From Azophilus sp965221465 (GTDB lineage Bacteria > Pseudomonadota > Gammaproteobacteria > Pseudomonadales > Azotimanducaceae), in the NCBI GenBank assembly GCA_965221465.1, contig OZ244892.1, positions 620,001 through 684,000 of the forward strand: a stretch of DNA of 64,000 nt, in the 5' to 3' direction. The notes beneath the pieces are model-generated. The model did no database searches and had not been told where the DNA came from. It saw nothing but the letters and a program-made list of their open reading frames with translations. Positions within the stretch are counted from its first letter, which is position 1, and each line of letters starts with the position of its first letter. This document shows positions 33,419-41,484 of this stretch, piece after piece. The translations under genes and the position numbers were made by a program.

Positions 33419-34411
33419 TTAGCGCCGGTCTACCAGGTTGCCGCGATGCAGCAGGTTGACCACCTTCTGGCGCCGTTCCCGTGACTTTGCGTTCCAGAAC
33501 GATCGTTCGAAACTCTCGGCCGCGCGGCGATGGATGACGCCGAGGGCGGTAGGCAGGGGCGGTTTCATGCCGAGCAGCATGTGGGCGAGGGCGGTGTTGG
33601 TCTCGTCGTGAACGAGTATTTCCTGTTCGTCGGCCGCGTCTTCCCGGATCGTCACGCCTTCCAGGGTCAGGGTTTGCGGGTTAAGCCGCAGGCCCTTGCG
33701 GTTGCCCTCGCCATAAAGCAGGGGATGGTCGTGTTGCACGTGGATCTGGTGATCGGCAGCCGTCTTGCGATTGGCAACGTGGTCGAAGGCATCCTTGTTG
33801 TAGACGATGCAGTTCTGCAGGATTTCGACGAACGCGGCCCCCTGGTGGGTGCGCGCTTCGTCGAGAAGTGCCGGCAGGCGTTTCTGGTCGATGTCCACCG
33901 CCCGCGCTACGAAGGTGGCGCCGGCGCCAATGGCGAATCTGCCCGGCTCAACCGGTCGGTCGACGGAACCGCCGGGGCTCGACGGGCTGGTGGTGCCGAT
34001 GCGCGAAGTCGGCGAATACTGCCCCTTGGTCAGGCCGTAGATCTCGTTGTTGAACAGCAGAATGTTGAGGTCGACGTTGCGGCGCAGCGCGTGCAGCAGG
34101 TGATTGCTGCCGATCGACAGGCCGTCGCCGTCCCCGGTGACCACCCAGACGTCGAGGTCGGGGTTTGCCAGCTTGACACCGGTGGCGATTGCCGGCGCGC
34201 GGCCGTGGATGGTGTGAAAGCCGTAGGTTTCGACATGGTAGGGCAGGCGCGAGGAGCACCCGATGCCGGAAACGAACACCGTCTTTTCGGGCCTGGTGCC
34301 GGATTCGGCCAGTGATCGCTGCACGGCCTTGAGTATGGAATAGTCGCCGCAGCCCGGGCACCAGCGCACTTCCTGGTCGGTGGCGAAGTCCTTGTAATTC
34401 AGTTCAGGCAT
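33419..34411 (-). CDS. korB: 2-oxoglutarate (2-oxoacid) ferredoxin oxidoreductase, beta subunit
   Basis: 330 residues. It binds TPP and the proximal iron-sulfur cluster. Signatures: RWCPGCGDYSILKAVQRSL near the N-terminus, GIGCSSRLPYHVETYGFHTI, the TPP/Mg loop VTGDGDGLSIGSNHLLHALR and NNEIYGLTKGQYSPTS. The ATG at 34411 overlaps the end of korA by 8 bases. With KorA it converts 2-oxoglutarate plus CoA to succinyl-CoA with ferredoxin reduction. Specificity for 2-oxoglutarate is by family resemblance only. Confidence 0.9.
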   Translation of the reverse strand: MPELNYKDFATDQEVRWCPGCGDYSILKAVQRSLAESGTRPEKTVFVSGIGCSSRLPYHVETYGFHTIHGRAPAIATGVKLANPDLDVWVVTGDGDGLSIGSNHLLHALRRNVDLNILLFNNEIYGLTKGQYSPTSRIGTTSPSSPGGSVDRPVEPGRFAIGAGATFVARAVDIDQKRLPALLDEARTHQGAAFVEILQNCIVYNKDAFDHVANRKTAADHQIHVQHDHPLLYGEGNRKGLRLNPQTLTLEGVTIREDAADEQEILVHDETNTALAHMLLGMKPPLPTALGVIHRRAAESFERSFWNAKSRERRQKVVNLLHRGNLVDRR

Positions 34412-36284
34412 TGCTCGCCTCCCGTATGCGCGGCCGGGCATGCTCGGCGATTGCGGCTTTCAGTTCTGCCACGGCGAATGGCTGGCCGGAGACCTTGTTG
34501 AACTGGTGCACCTCGATGAGCAGCCGGTCGCGCAGCACGGTGGCCAACTGGCCGGTGTTGAGTTCCGGAACCAGGACCCTGTCGTAGCCCGCCAGCAGTT
34601 CGCCGAGATTGGGCGGCAACGGATTCAGGTATTTGAGATGCACCTGGGCCACTGCCAGGCCGTCGCGCAGGCTTTCCTTCACTGCCTGGTTGATTGCGCC
34701 GTAGGTGGAGCCCCAGCCGACAACGGCAAGCCCCCCTCGCACGCCCTGATCGATTTCCTGATCGGGCAGGAAGCCGGCCACCTTTTCGATCTTGTTGCGG
34801 CGCAGGTCCGTCATGGCCTGGTGATTGTCGGCGTCGTAGGAAATGTGGCCGGTGTCGATGTCTTTCTCGATTCCGCCGACGCGATGCAGGTAGCGTGCAT
34901 CGCCCGGGGTCGCCCAGAGCCGCGCAAGGGTTGCCGGGTCGCGCTCCCAGAGCCCGGATTCGGTGGTTGCGGTCGGCTTGTTGTTGCGGATGGTCTCGAC
35001 GGCATCGATGTCGGGGATGGGCCACAACTCCGAGGCATTGGCGATGTAGCCGTCGGTCAGCAGGATCACGGGCGTCATGTGGCGCAGTGCGATGCGAACG
35101 GCTTCGATGGCGGTCGCGAAGCAGTCGGCCGGCGAATACGGCGCCAGCACCGGCAGGGGCGTATCGGCATTGCGCCCGTAGACCGCCTGGTACAGGTCGC
35201 TCTGTTCGGTTTTGGTGGGCATCCCGGTCGACGGGCCGGCGCGCTGGGAGTTGACCAGAAGAAGCGGCAGTTCCGCCGCCACGGCAAGGCCCAGGGCTTC
35301 GGTCTTCAGTGCAACGCCCGGGCCGGAACTGGAGGTCACGCCGAGCTTGCCGGCGTAGGAGGCGCCGATGGCGGAGCAGATCGCTGCAATCTCGTCCTCG
35401 GCCTGAAACGTTGCCACCCCGGCTTCGTCGAGGCCGGTAAGGTGATGCAGCAGCGCCGAGGCCGGCGTGATGGGGTAGGAGCAGAACAGCACCTCGATGT
35501 CGGCCAGTTCTCCCGCCGCAACGATGCCCAATGCCAGAGCTTCGGCGCCGGTCACGGTGCGGTATTCCACGGCCTCGAGAGGCGCTTCGGGGATGGGATG
35601 CTGCGACAGGATGTGCTGCAGTTCAGCCGTTTCGCCATAGGCGTGGCCGGCGCTGAGCGCAGCCAGGTTGGCGTTGCGCACGGGGTGATTGCCGGCGAAC
35701 CGCGCCTGTATCCAGTGCGCCGAGGCATCCCGGGGCTGATCGAACATCCACAGAACCAGGCCGAGCGCCCAGAAATTCTTGCAGCGCACGGAATCCTTGG
35801 CGCCGAGGCCGAAGGGTTTGACGGCTTCCAGGGTGAGCCGCGAGATGTCGATGCGGCAGACCTGAAACGGTTGCAGGGCGCCGTCTTCCAGCGGATTCGA
35901 TGCCAGGCCGGCCCGCTTCAGGCGTTGTGCCGTAAAGGCGCCCTCGTCGACGACGATCAGGGCTCCGGGGACGAGATTCGGCAGATTCACGGCGAGCGCG
36001 GCCGGATTGAATGCGATCAGCACGTCCGGCGCATCTCCGGGCGTGGTGATGCGATCGCTGCCGAACTGGATCTGGAAAGCCGAGACCCCGTAGCGCGTGC
36101 CCGCCGGTGCGCGGATCTCGGCGGGAAAGTCGGGCAACGTGGAAACATCGTGGCCGGCCAGTGCCGATGCCACGGTGAATTGCTGCCCCTGCAACTGAAT
36201 GCCGTCGCCGGAGTCGCCGGCGAAGCGCACGACATGGCTTGTCGAATCGGCGATTTCGTTCGCCAAGATGCCTCCGAGGCACAT
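34404..36284 (-). CDS. korA: 2-oxoglutarate (2-oxoacid) ferredoxin oxidoreductase, fused gamma-alpha subunit
   Basis: 626 residues. The N-terminal third is the gamma domain (VVRFAGDSGDGIQLQGQQFT; GTRYGVSAFQIQFGS) and the rest is the alpha subunit (EVLFCSYPITPASALLHHLT; FQAEDEIAAICSAIGASYAG; SSSGPGVALKTEALGLAVAA; QRAGPSTGMPTKTEQSDL). This gamma-alpha fusion is normal for bacterial KorA. The ATG at 36284 (MCLGGILANE) is the most likely start. It is transcribed ahead of korB with overlap. The dispersed repeat R3 lies upstream, between korA and uvrB. Confidence 0.9.
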   Translation of the reverse strand: MCLGGILANEIADSTSHVVRFAGDSGDGIQLQGQQFTVASALAGHDVSTLPDFPAEIRAPAGTRYGVSAFQIQFGSDRITTPGDAPDVLIAFNPAALAVNLPNLVPGALIVVDEGAFTAQRLKRAGLASNPLEDGALQPFQVCRIDISRLTLEAVKPFGLGAKDSVRCKNFWALGLVLWMFDQPRDASAHWIQARFAGNHPVRNANLAALSAGHAYGETAELQHILSQHPIPEAPLEAVEYRTVTGAEALALGIVAAGELADIEVLFCSYPITPASALLHHLTGLDEAGVATFQAEDEIAAICSAIGASYAGKLGVTSSSGPGVALKTEALGLAVAAELPLLLVNSQRAGPSTGMPTKTEQSDLYQAVYGRNADTPLPVLAPYSPADCFATAIEAVRIALRHMTPVILLTDGYIANASELWPIPDIDAVETIRNNKPTATTESGLWERDPATLARLWATPGDARYLHRVGGIEKDIDTGHISYDADNHQAMTDLRRNKIEKVAGFLPDQEIDQGVRGGLAVVGWGSTYGAINQAVKESLRDGLAVAQVHLKYLNPLPPNLGELLAGYDRVLVPELNTGQLATVLRDRLLIEVHQFNKVSGQPFAVAELKAAIAEHARPRIREASNA

Positions 36285-36340
36285 GCTGCCGGTGGAAAAG
36301 GGCGGAGATTTTAGCGGAAACGGGGCTGGGTGGGGATTGG

Positions 36341-36412
36341 CCCGCATCCGCCACCGACTTCCGTTGCGAGTGCATCGGCGCCCACAGCAGGAATCTGGTG
36401 ACGGATACGGGT
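36341..36412. repeat. Dispersed inverted-repeat element, short copy R3
   Basis: The terminal segments CCCGCATCCGCCACCGACTT and GGAATCTGGTGACGGATACG are imperfect inverted repeats of each other and match the ends of R5. Between them only GAGTGCATCGGCG...CAGCAG of the core remains, so this is an internally deleted, 72-bp copy. Confidence 0.65.
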
Positions 36413-36524
36413 CAGTTGGCAGACCCGAGGCGGTAAACTATCGGGGATTGTTCGCAGGTTGGCGCCAGGCGTTGTTGGGAGTGCGCATCGTCGGGCCTGG
36501 ACGAGTCACGGAGGAACCGGTCGG

Positions 36525-38549
36525 GTGGCGAAGGCAGTAGCGGATTTCGAGGTCGTTGCCGAATATCGGCCCGCGGGCGATCAACCCACTGCCATCGCCG
36601 GGCTGGTGGAGGGGCTCGAGGCGGGGCTGAGCCACCAGACCCTGCTCGGCGTCACCGGGTCCGGCAAGACCTTCGCCATCGCCAATGTCGTGCAGGCCGT
36701 GCAGCGCCCGACCCTGGTGCTGGCCCCCAACAAGACCCTCGCCGCACAGCTCTATGGCGAGTTTCGCGAGTTCTTCCCGCACAACGCGGTGGAGTATTTC
36801 GTGTCGTATTACGACTACTACCAGCCGGAAGCCTATGTGCCCGCGTCGGACACCTACATAGAAAAGGATGCCTCGATCAACGCCCACATCGAGCAGATGC
36901 GCCTGTCGGCCACCAAGGCACTGCTCGAACGCCGCGACACCATCATCGTCGCCTCCGTGTCGGCGATCTACGGGCTGGGCGATCCGCAGTCGTACCTGCA
37001 GATGGTGCTGCATCTCGACCGCGGCGACCGGGTCGATCAGCGGTTCATCGTGCACCGGCTCGCCGAACTGCAATACACGCGCAACGACACGGCTTTTCAG
37101 CGCGGCACCTACCGCGTGCGCGGCGATGTGGTGGACATCTATCCCGCCGAGTCGGAAAAGGAAGCGCTGCGGGTGGAACTCTTCGATGACGAAATCGAGA
37201 ACCTCTCCGTCTTCGATCCGTTGACCGGCGAGGTCGTCAACCGGGTGCCGCGCTTCACGGTGTTCCCGAAGACCCACTACGTGACGCCGCGGGAGCGGAT
37301 TCTTGCCGTGCTCGACGAGATCCGCGATGAACTGCGCGACCGTGTCGATTACCTGCAGCGCCACAACAAGCTGGTGGAAGCCCAGCGTCTCGAACAGCGC
37401 ACGCGGTTCGACCTCGAGATGATCAAGGAACTGGGGTATTGCTCGGGTATCGAGAACTACTCCCGCTATCTGTCCGGGCGCAGAGCCGGCGAACCGCCAC
37501 CGACGCTCTTCGACTACCTGCCCGCCAACGCGCTCGTGGTGATCGACGAATCCCACGTCACGGTGCCGCAACTGGGCGGCATGTACCGGGGCGACCGGTC
37601 GCGCAAGGAAACGCTCGTGGAGTACGGCTTCCGGTTGCCCTCGGCGCTGGACAACCGGCCGCTGCGCTTCGACGAGTGGGAACGGCTCAGCCCGCAGATC
37701 ATCTTCGTATCGGCGACGCCCGGCCCCTACGAGGAAGAGTACGCCGGCCAGGTGGTGGAACAGGTGGTGCGACCGACCGGGCTCGTGGACCCGAACGTGT
37801 CGGTGCGCCCGGCATCGACCCAGGTCGAAGACCTGTTCGGCGAGATCAACGCGACCGTCGGGCAGGGCGAACGCGTTCTGGTCACCACGCTGACCAAGCG
37901 CATGGCCGAAGACCTGACGGATTACCTGGACGATCACGGCGTGCGGGTGCGCTACCTGCATTCCGATATCGACACCGTGGAACGCATGGAAATCGTGCGC
38001 GACCTGCGCATGGGGGAGTTCGATGTGCTGGTGGGCATCAACCTGCTGCGCGAGGGCCTCGACATCCCGGAGGTATCGCTGGTGGCGATTCTCGATGCCG
38101 ACAAGGAAGGCTTCCTGCGTGCGGAGCGGTCGCTCATCCAGACCATCGGCCGCACGGCCCGCAACGTCAATGGCCGGGCCATTCTCTACGCGGACCAGAT
38201 GACCGGTTCCATGCAACGGGCCATCGACGAGACCGACCGGCGGCGGACCCGGCAGATTGCCTTCAACGAAGCTCACGGAATCACGCCGCAGACCATCAGG
38301 AAACAGGTTGCCGATGTCATGGAGGGCGCCCGGGCGCCGGGCCCGGGGGAGTCGCGCCGGGCGCCACGGCGCGCTCGCGACCGGCGGTCATCGGCCGTGG
38401 ACGTGCCGGAGGATGCGAAGGCGCTCGGCAAACTGCTTGAAAAACTGGAGAAGCAGATGCTGGAACACGCGCGAAACCTGGAGTTCGAAGAGGCGGCCGA
38501 GGTGCGCGACCGCATCCGGGAAATCCGCGCGGAGCGGTTGCTGGCCTGA
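36525..38549 (+). CDS. uvrB: Excinuclease ABC subunit B
   Basis: 674 residues, the normal length. The damage-recognition helicase-like subunit of nucleotide excision repair. Motifs: Walker A GVTGSGKT, the DNA-clamp beta-hairpin region YYDYYQPEAYVPASDTYIEK, DESH in motif II, GINLLREGLDIPEVSLV, and the C-terminal UVR domain LEKQMLEHARNLEFEEAAEV. The GTG start at 36525 (VAKAVADFEVVAEY) has GGAGGA about 9 bases upstream and is preferred over an in-frame codon at 36459. It is followed after 15 bases by pdxH. Confidence 0.97.
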   Translation: MAKAVADFEVVAEYRPAGDQPTAIAGLVEGLEAGLSHQTLLGVTGSGKTFAIANVVQAVQRPTLVLAPNKTLAAQLYGEFREFFPHNAVEYFVSYYDYYQPEAYVPASDTYIEKDASINAHIEQMRLSATKALLERRDTIIVASVSAIYGLGDPQSYLQMVLHLDRGDRVDQRFIVHRLAELQYTRNDTAFQRGTYRVRGDVVDIYPAESEKEALRVELFDDEIENLSVFDPLTGEVVNRVPRFTVFPKTHYVTPRERILAVLDEIRDELRDRVDYLQRHNKLVEAQRLEQRTRFDLEMIKELGYCSGIENYSRYLSGRRAGEPPPTLFDYLPANALVVIDESHVTVPQLGGMYRGDRSRKETLVEYGFRLPSALDNRPLRFDEWERLSPQIIFVSATPGPYEEEYAGQVVEQVVRPTGLVDPNVSVRPASTQVEDLFGEINATVGQGERVLVTTLTKRMAEDLTDYLDDHGVRVRYLHSDIDTVERMEIVRDLRMGEFDVLVGINLLREGLDIPEVSLVAILDADKEGFLRAERSLIQTIGRTARNVNGRAILYADQMTGSMQRAIDETDRRRTRQIAFNEAHGITPQTIRKQVADVMEGARAPGPGESRRAPRRARDRRSSAVDVPEDAKALGKLLEKLEKQMLEHARNLEFEEAAEVRDRIREIRAERLLA

Positions 38550-38564
38550 ACGGTCGATGGCGCC

Positions 38565-39215
38565 ATGAACGACGAAAACGATCATCGCGGCCGACGGCGG
38601 GAATACGCGGGTCGGCCCTTGCGGCGCTCGAGCCTGGCGGCAGACCCGCTCGATCAGTTTGCCGAGTGGCTGAAGGCGGCAACCGGCAGCGGCGCGAACG
38701 ATGCGACGGCCATGGCACTTGCCACCGTCGGGCGGGACGGCGCGCCGTCGGTGCGTATCGTGCTGCTCAAGCATTTCGATGCGCGCGGGCTGTGCTGGTA
38801 CTCCGACGACCGCAGCCGCAAGGGGGCCGACCTGGCGGCGAATGCCCGGGCTTCCGCCGTCTTCTATTGGCCGGACTTCAATCGGCAGGTGCGGGTATCG
38901 GGCGCCGTCGAGAAGCTGGCTGCCGAAGCATCGGACGCATATTTTCTGAGCCGCCCCATCGACAGCCGGTATGCGGCCGCTGCGTCGATTCAATCGGCGC
39001 CGGTCGACGACCGGGAAGTGCTCGAGCGCGCGGTGGCCGAATTGCAGGCACGCTACCCCGTGGATGGCCCGCCGCGACCGCCGGCCTGGGGCGGCTATCG
39101 GTTGTGTCCCGACGAATTCGAGTTCTGGCAGGGCCGTCCGGGTCGGCTGCATGACCGGTTTGTCTATCGTGTCGACGGCGGGGGCGCGTGGGCCATTCGA
39201 CGGCTGCAACCCTGA
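38565..39215 (+). CDS. pdxH: Pyridoxine/pyridoxamine 5'-phosphate oxidase
   Basis: 216 residues. An FMN enzyme that oxidises PNP/PMP to pyridoxal 5'-phosphate in vitamin B6 metabolism. The family blocks are intact: SVRIVLLKHFDARGLCWYSD, SAVFYWPDFNRQVRVSGAVE and the C-terminal WGGYRLCPDEFEFWQGRPGR followed by LHDR. The gene is 15 bases after uvrB and probably co-transcribed; no functional link is implied. Confidence 0.96.
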   Translation: MNDENDHRGRRREYAGRPLRRSSLAADPLDQFAEWLKAATGSGANDATAMALATVGRDGAPSVRIVLLKHFDARGLCWYSDDRSRKGADLAANARASAVFYWPDFNRQVRVSGAVEKLAAEASDAYFLSRPIDSRYAAAASIQSAPVDDREVLERAVAELQARYPVDGPPRPPAWGGYRLCPDEFEFWQGRPGRLHDRFVYRVDGGGAWAIRRLQP

Positions 39216-39258
39216 GTATCTGTCGCTGGCCGATACGGAGCATTGCGTCGCTTGGAGG

Positions 39259-39335
39259 TGGTAGGCGCGGGCGGACTCGAACCGCCGACTTCTACCATGT
39301 CAAGGTAGCACTCTAACCAACTGAGCTACGCGCCT
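39259..39335 (-). tRNA. tRNA-Val (anticodon GAC)
   Basis: A 77-base cloverleaf on the minus strand with encoded CCA. The acceptor stem AGGCGCG pairs with CGCGCCT. The D-arm is GCTCAGTTGGTTAGAGT, the anticodon stem-loop CTACC-TTGACAT-GGTAG gives anticodon GAC, and the T-arm GGCGGTTCGAGTCCGCC is standard. Confidence 0.96.
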
Positions 39336-39437
39336 CTGAGCGAATGCGGCAATGGTAGCCGGGCAAAAGCGGTCACTGCAAATGGGAAAATCCCCATATC
39401 TTCCGGCGCGCGGGTGAGATACATTGGCCCTGTCCTG

Positions 39438-39682
39438 GCCCGCAAATCTCACCAACTTGCTGCTGCGGACGCCGATGCACTCGCGTAAGCGTGGCCGTGT
39501 TTTCTTTTTGCGAGGGGTATCCCCTCGCGCTCCCCGGCTGAAGGCTCCCTCCAGCCGATTTGACATACTGTCGAGTATGCCTGCATCGGCTTCCGGTCCG
39601 CGCAGCCACGCAGGACGGCGCGTTTTCCTTCAGCGACGAAACGTCGACGCCCTCGCGACGAAAGTTGGTGAGATTTGCGGGC
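39438..39682. repeat. Dispersed inverted-repeat element, copy R4 with internal insertion
   Basis: The ends are a perfect 21-bp inverted repeat (39438-39458 and 39662-39682, core CGCAAATCTCACCAACTT). The outer parts match R5 in reverse orientation, including CTTCAGCGACGAAACGTCGA and GCCCTCGCGACGAAAGTT. About 100 bases are inserted in the middle, containing the perfect hairpin GCGAGGGGTATCCCCTCGC. It lies between tRNA-Val and infC. Confidence 0.75.
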
Positions 39683-39800
39683 TGGGATGGCGCCGGCCGC
39701 CCCGGATGCGGTTGTACCGGCGTGGGCGGGGCAGTAGAATGCCGCGCTCCGCCGAAACGGCGGTTTTTCTGGCTGGCTAGGGAATTTATGGAGAGCACCA

Positions 39801-40355
39801 ATTAAAAAGGGCGGCAAGCGGTTCGAGCGGTCTCTATTGAACGAAGAGATCATGGCTCGGAACGTACGATTGATCGCATCGGATGGCAGGCAGGTCGGCA
39901 TCGTCTCCCGCGAAGAGGCGCTGGGTGAAGCGAGGCGCGATGGCAAGGATCTCGTGTTGATCGCTCCGGACGCCGACCCGCCTGTGGTAAAGGTCCTCGA
40001 TTACGGCAAGCACCTGTTCGAGGTCAAGAAAACCCGGGCGGCACAGCGCAAGAAGCAGAAGCAGATCCACGTCAAGGAGATGAAGTTTCGTCCCGGGACG
40101 GAGGAAGGCGACTACCAGGTCAAGCTGCGCAACCTGGTCCGCTTCCTGGAAGACGGCGACAAGGCCAAGGTGTCGCTCCGCTTTCGCGGCCGGGAGATGG
40201 TCCATCCGGAGATCGGCATGCAGCTCATGTCGCGCATCGAGTCGGACCTTTCTGAACTCGGAACCGTCGAAACCGAACCCCGGTTCGAAGGCCGCCAGGT
40301 TGTCATGGTGCTTGCGCCAAAGAAACGAATGAAAGCCAGTAGGGCTCAGTCCTGA
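39801..40355 (+). CDS. infC: Translation initiation factor IF-3, AUU start
   Basis: 184 residues. IF-3 binds the 30S subunit and proofreads initiation. From ATT at 39801 the protein reads (M)KKGGKRFERSLLNEEIMARN, matching the conserved IF-3 N-terminus (KGGKR in E. coli). GGAGAG lies about 7 bases before. The rest (EMKFRPGTEEGDYQVKLRNL; GDKAKVSLRFRGREM; GRQVVMVLAPKK) is unmistakable. The rare AUU start is the known basis of IF-3 autoregulation. An internal TTG (39837) or ATG (39852) start would cut off the conserved N-terminus. It is first in the infC-rpmI-rplT-pheST cluster. Confidence 0.96.
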   Translation: MKKGGKRFERSLLNEEIMARNVRLIASDGRQVGIVSREEALGEARRDGKDLVLIAPDADPPVVKVLDYGKHLFEVKKTRAAQRKKQKQIHVKEMKFRPGTEEGDYQVKLRNLVRFLEDGDKAKVSLRFRGREMVHPEIGMQLMSRIESDLSELGTVETEPRFEGRQVVMVLAPKKRMKASRAQS

Positions 40356-40369
40356 CGACGCATCTGTCG

Positions 40370-40421
40370 CCGGGCTGAGGGAGGCCCGGCGGGCGCGGAA
40401 AGACGGTGTTTCCGCCCGGGG
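40370..40421 (+). promoter_or_regulatory. Two hairpins in the infC-rpmI gap
   Basis: GCCGGGC-N8-GCCCGGC (40370-40391) is a perfect 7-bp stem. GGGCGCGGAAA and TTTCCGCCC (40392-40421) form a second stem with a small bulge. Neither has a T-tract. In other gammaproteobacteria this leader carries the L20 autoregulatory structure, so these may belong to a similar control element, but no L20 site can be identified by eye. Confidence 0.4.
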
Positions 40422-40455
40422 CCGCAATCCGGTTGCACAGTTTACGGAGCAGGTC

Positions 40456-40656
40456 ATGCCGAAGCTCAAGACCAAACGGGGCGCCGCCAAGCGATTCCGG
40501 CGTACCGCCTCGGGGTTCAAGCATCGCAAAACGAACAGAAACCACATTCTGACGAAGAAACCGCAGAAGCGGAAAAGACGGCTGCGTGGCTTTGAAGACG
40601 TTTCTGCGGCGGATACACCGAACCTGAAACGCATGTTGCCCAAGAAGGCCCGCTGA
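40456..40656 (+). CDS. rpmI: 50S ribosomal protein L35
   Basis: 66 residues, very basic: MPKLKTKRGAAKRFRRTASG, then KHRKTNRNHILTKKPQKRKR, and a C-terminus LKRMLPKKAR. Length and sequence are typical of bacterial L35. GGAGCAGGTC precedes the ATG. It stands in the standard order after infC. Confidence 0.97.
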   Translation: MPKLKTKRGAAKRFRRTASGFKHRKTNRNHILTKKPQKRKRRLRGFEDVSAADTPNLKRMLPKKAR

Positions 40657-40861
40657 GCGCCAAAGGGGCGGCCCGAGCCAGCAAGGCCAAGCGACAAGGA
40701 CGAGCAGCCAACAAGGCCAGTCGACCAGGACAAGAAGAGAGGCGCTGCCGGCTCGCCAACTCGGCTCGATCGACAGCCCGGCCCGCAATCGACAAACCGA
40801 CCCGCAACAGAGCCCGACGCGAAACATCCTCGAACGTCCGGCCCGGAAAGGAGAACCATCG
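40657..40861 (+). other. Long rpmI-rplT spacer, open in the rpmI frame
   Basis: The L35-L20 gap is 205 bases, longer than usual. The frame of rpmI stays open after its TGA for about 70 codons, encoding a Pro/Lys/Arg/Asp-rich string. An imperfect tandem repeat is visible (AGCAAGGCCAAGCGACAAGG, then AACAAGGCCAGTCGACCAGG). The end carries AAGGAG for rplT. A leader or autoregulatory role is possible; coding is unlikely. Confidence 0.35.
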
Positions 40862-41221
40862 ATGCCCAGAGCAAAGCGTAGCGTCGCCTCGCGGGCGCGG
40901 CGCAAGAAGGTGCTGAAACAGGCCAAGGGCTATTACGGCGCCCGCAGCCGCAGTTTCAAGGTCGCCAAGCAGGCGGTGATCCGCGCTGGCCAGTACGCCT
41001 ATCGGGATCGTCGGCAGCGCAAGCGCCAGTTCCGGTCGCTTTGGATCGTGCGCATCAACGCTGCCGCGCGCCTGCACGGCCTGTCCTACAGTCGCCTGAT
41101 CGCCGGCCTCAAGCAGGCAAGCGTCGAAGTGGACCGCCGCGTGCTGGCGGATCTTGCCATGAACGAGAAAGAGGCCTTCGGAGCCCTGGCGGAACAGGCC
41201 AAGGCCGCCCTGGCGGCATGA
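40862..41221 (+). CDS. rplT: 50S ribosomal protein L20
   Basis: 119 residues. It binds 23S rRNA early in assembly and is a known repressor of its own operon. The N-terminus MPRAKRSVASRARRKKVLKQ and the block AKGYYGARSRSFKVAKQAVI, then RQRKRQFRSLWIVRINAAAR, are diagnostic. AAGGAG lies 8-13 bases before the ATG. Confidence 0.97.
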   Translation: MPRAKRSVASRARRKKVLKQAKGYYGARSRSFKVAKQAVIRAGQYAYRDRRQRKRQFRSLWIVRINAAARLHGLSYSRLIAGLKQASVEVDRRVLADLAMNEKEAFGALAEQAKAALAA

Positions 41222-41328
41222 GCCAGGTGCGCGAATACAGCCGGTTTCCCGTTGCTGCCTGCGACCCGAGTTCCCCGCCGGTCTTGTAGCTCGCCGTGCC
41301 GAATGATGAATAAACGACCGCAGTCGTC

Positions 41329-41453
41329 AACAGCAGCGAAAACACGGTGTGTGCGTTTTCGGCGTGCTCAATGTGCTGTCAAGCACGCTAGTGTGCACTC
41401 CCATCCGCGCCTCCCAGTGCTTTCGCTGCCATTGCCGCGTTCATTAACGAACG
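41329..41453. repeat. Hairpin repeat element, family III, copy A (upstream of pheS)
   Basis: It starts AACAGCAGCGAAAACAC and has a near-complementary partner GTGCTTTCGCTGCC at about 41417. Inside is a perfect stem GCGTGCT-N13-AGCACGC. The central GTGCTGTCAAGC is shared exactly with copy B at 59118. No pheM-like leader peptide with a Phe run is visible in this 263-base gap. Confidence 0.6.
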
Positions 41454-41484
41454 GGTGCGGCTAGCCGATACGAGATTGCGCCCC

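Noticed and set aside
40303..41077. Long minus-strand open frames opposite rpmI and rplT.
   Set aside because: They are composition shadows of basic ribosomal protein genes and are antisense to certain genes.
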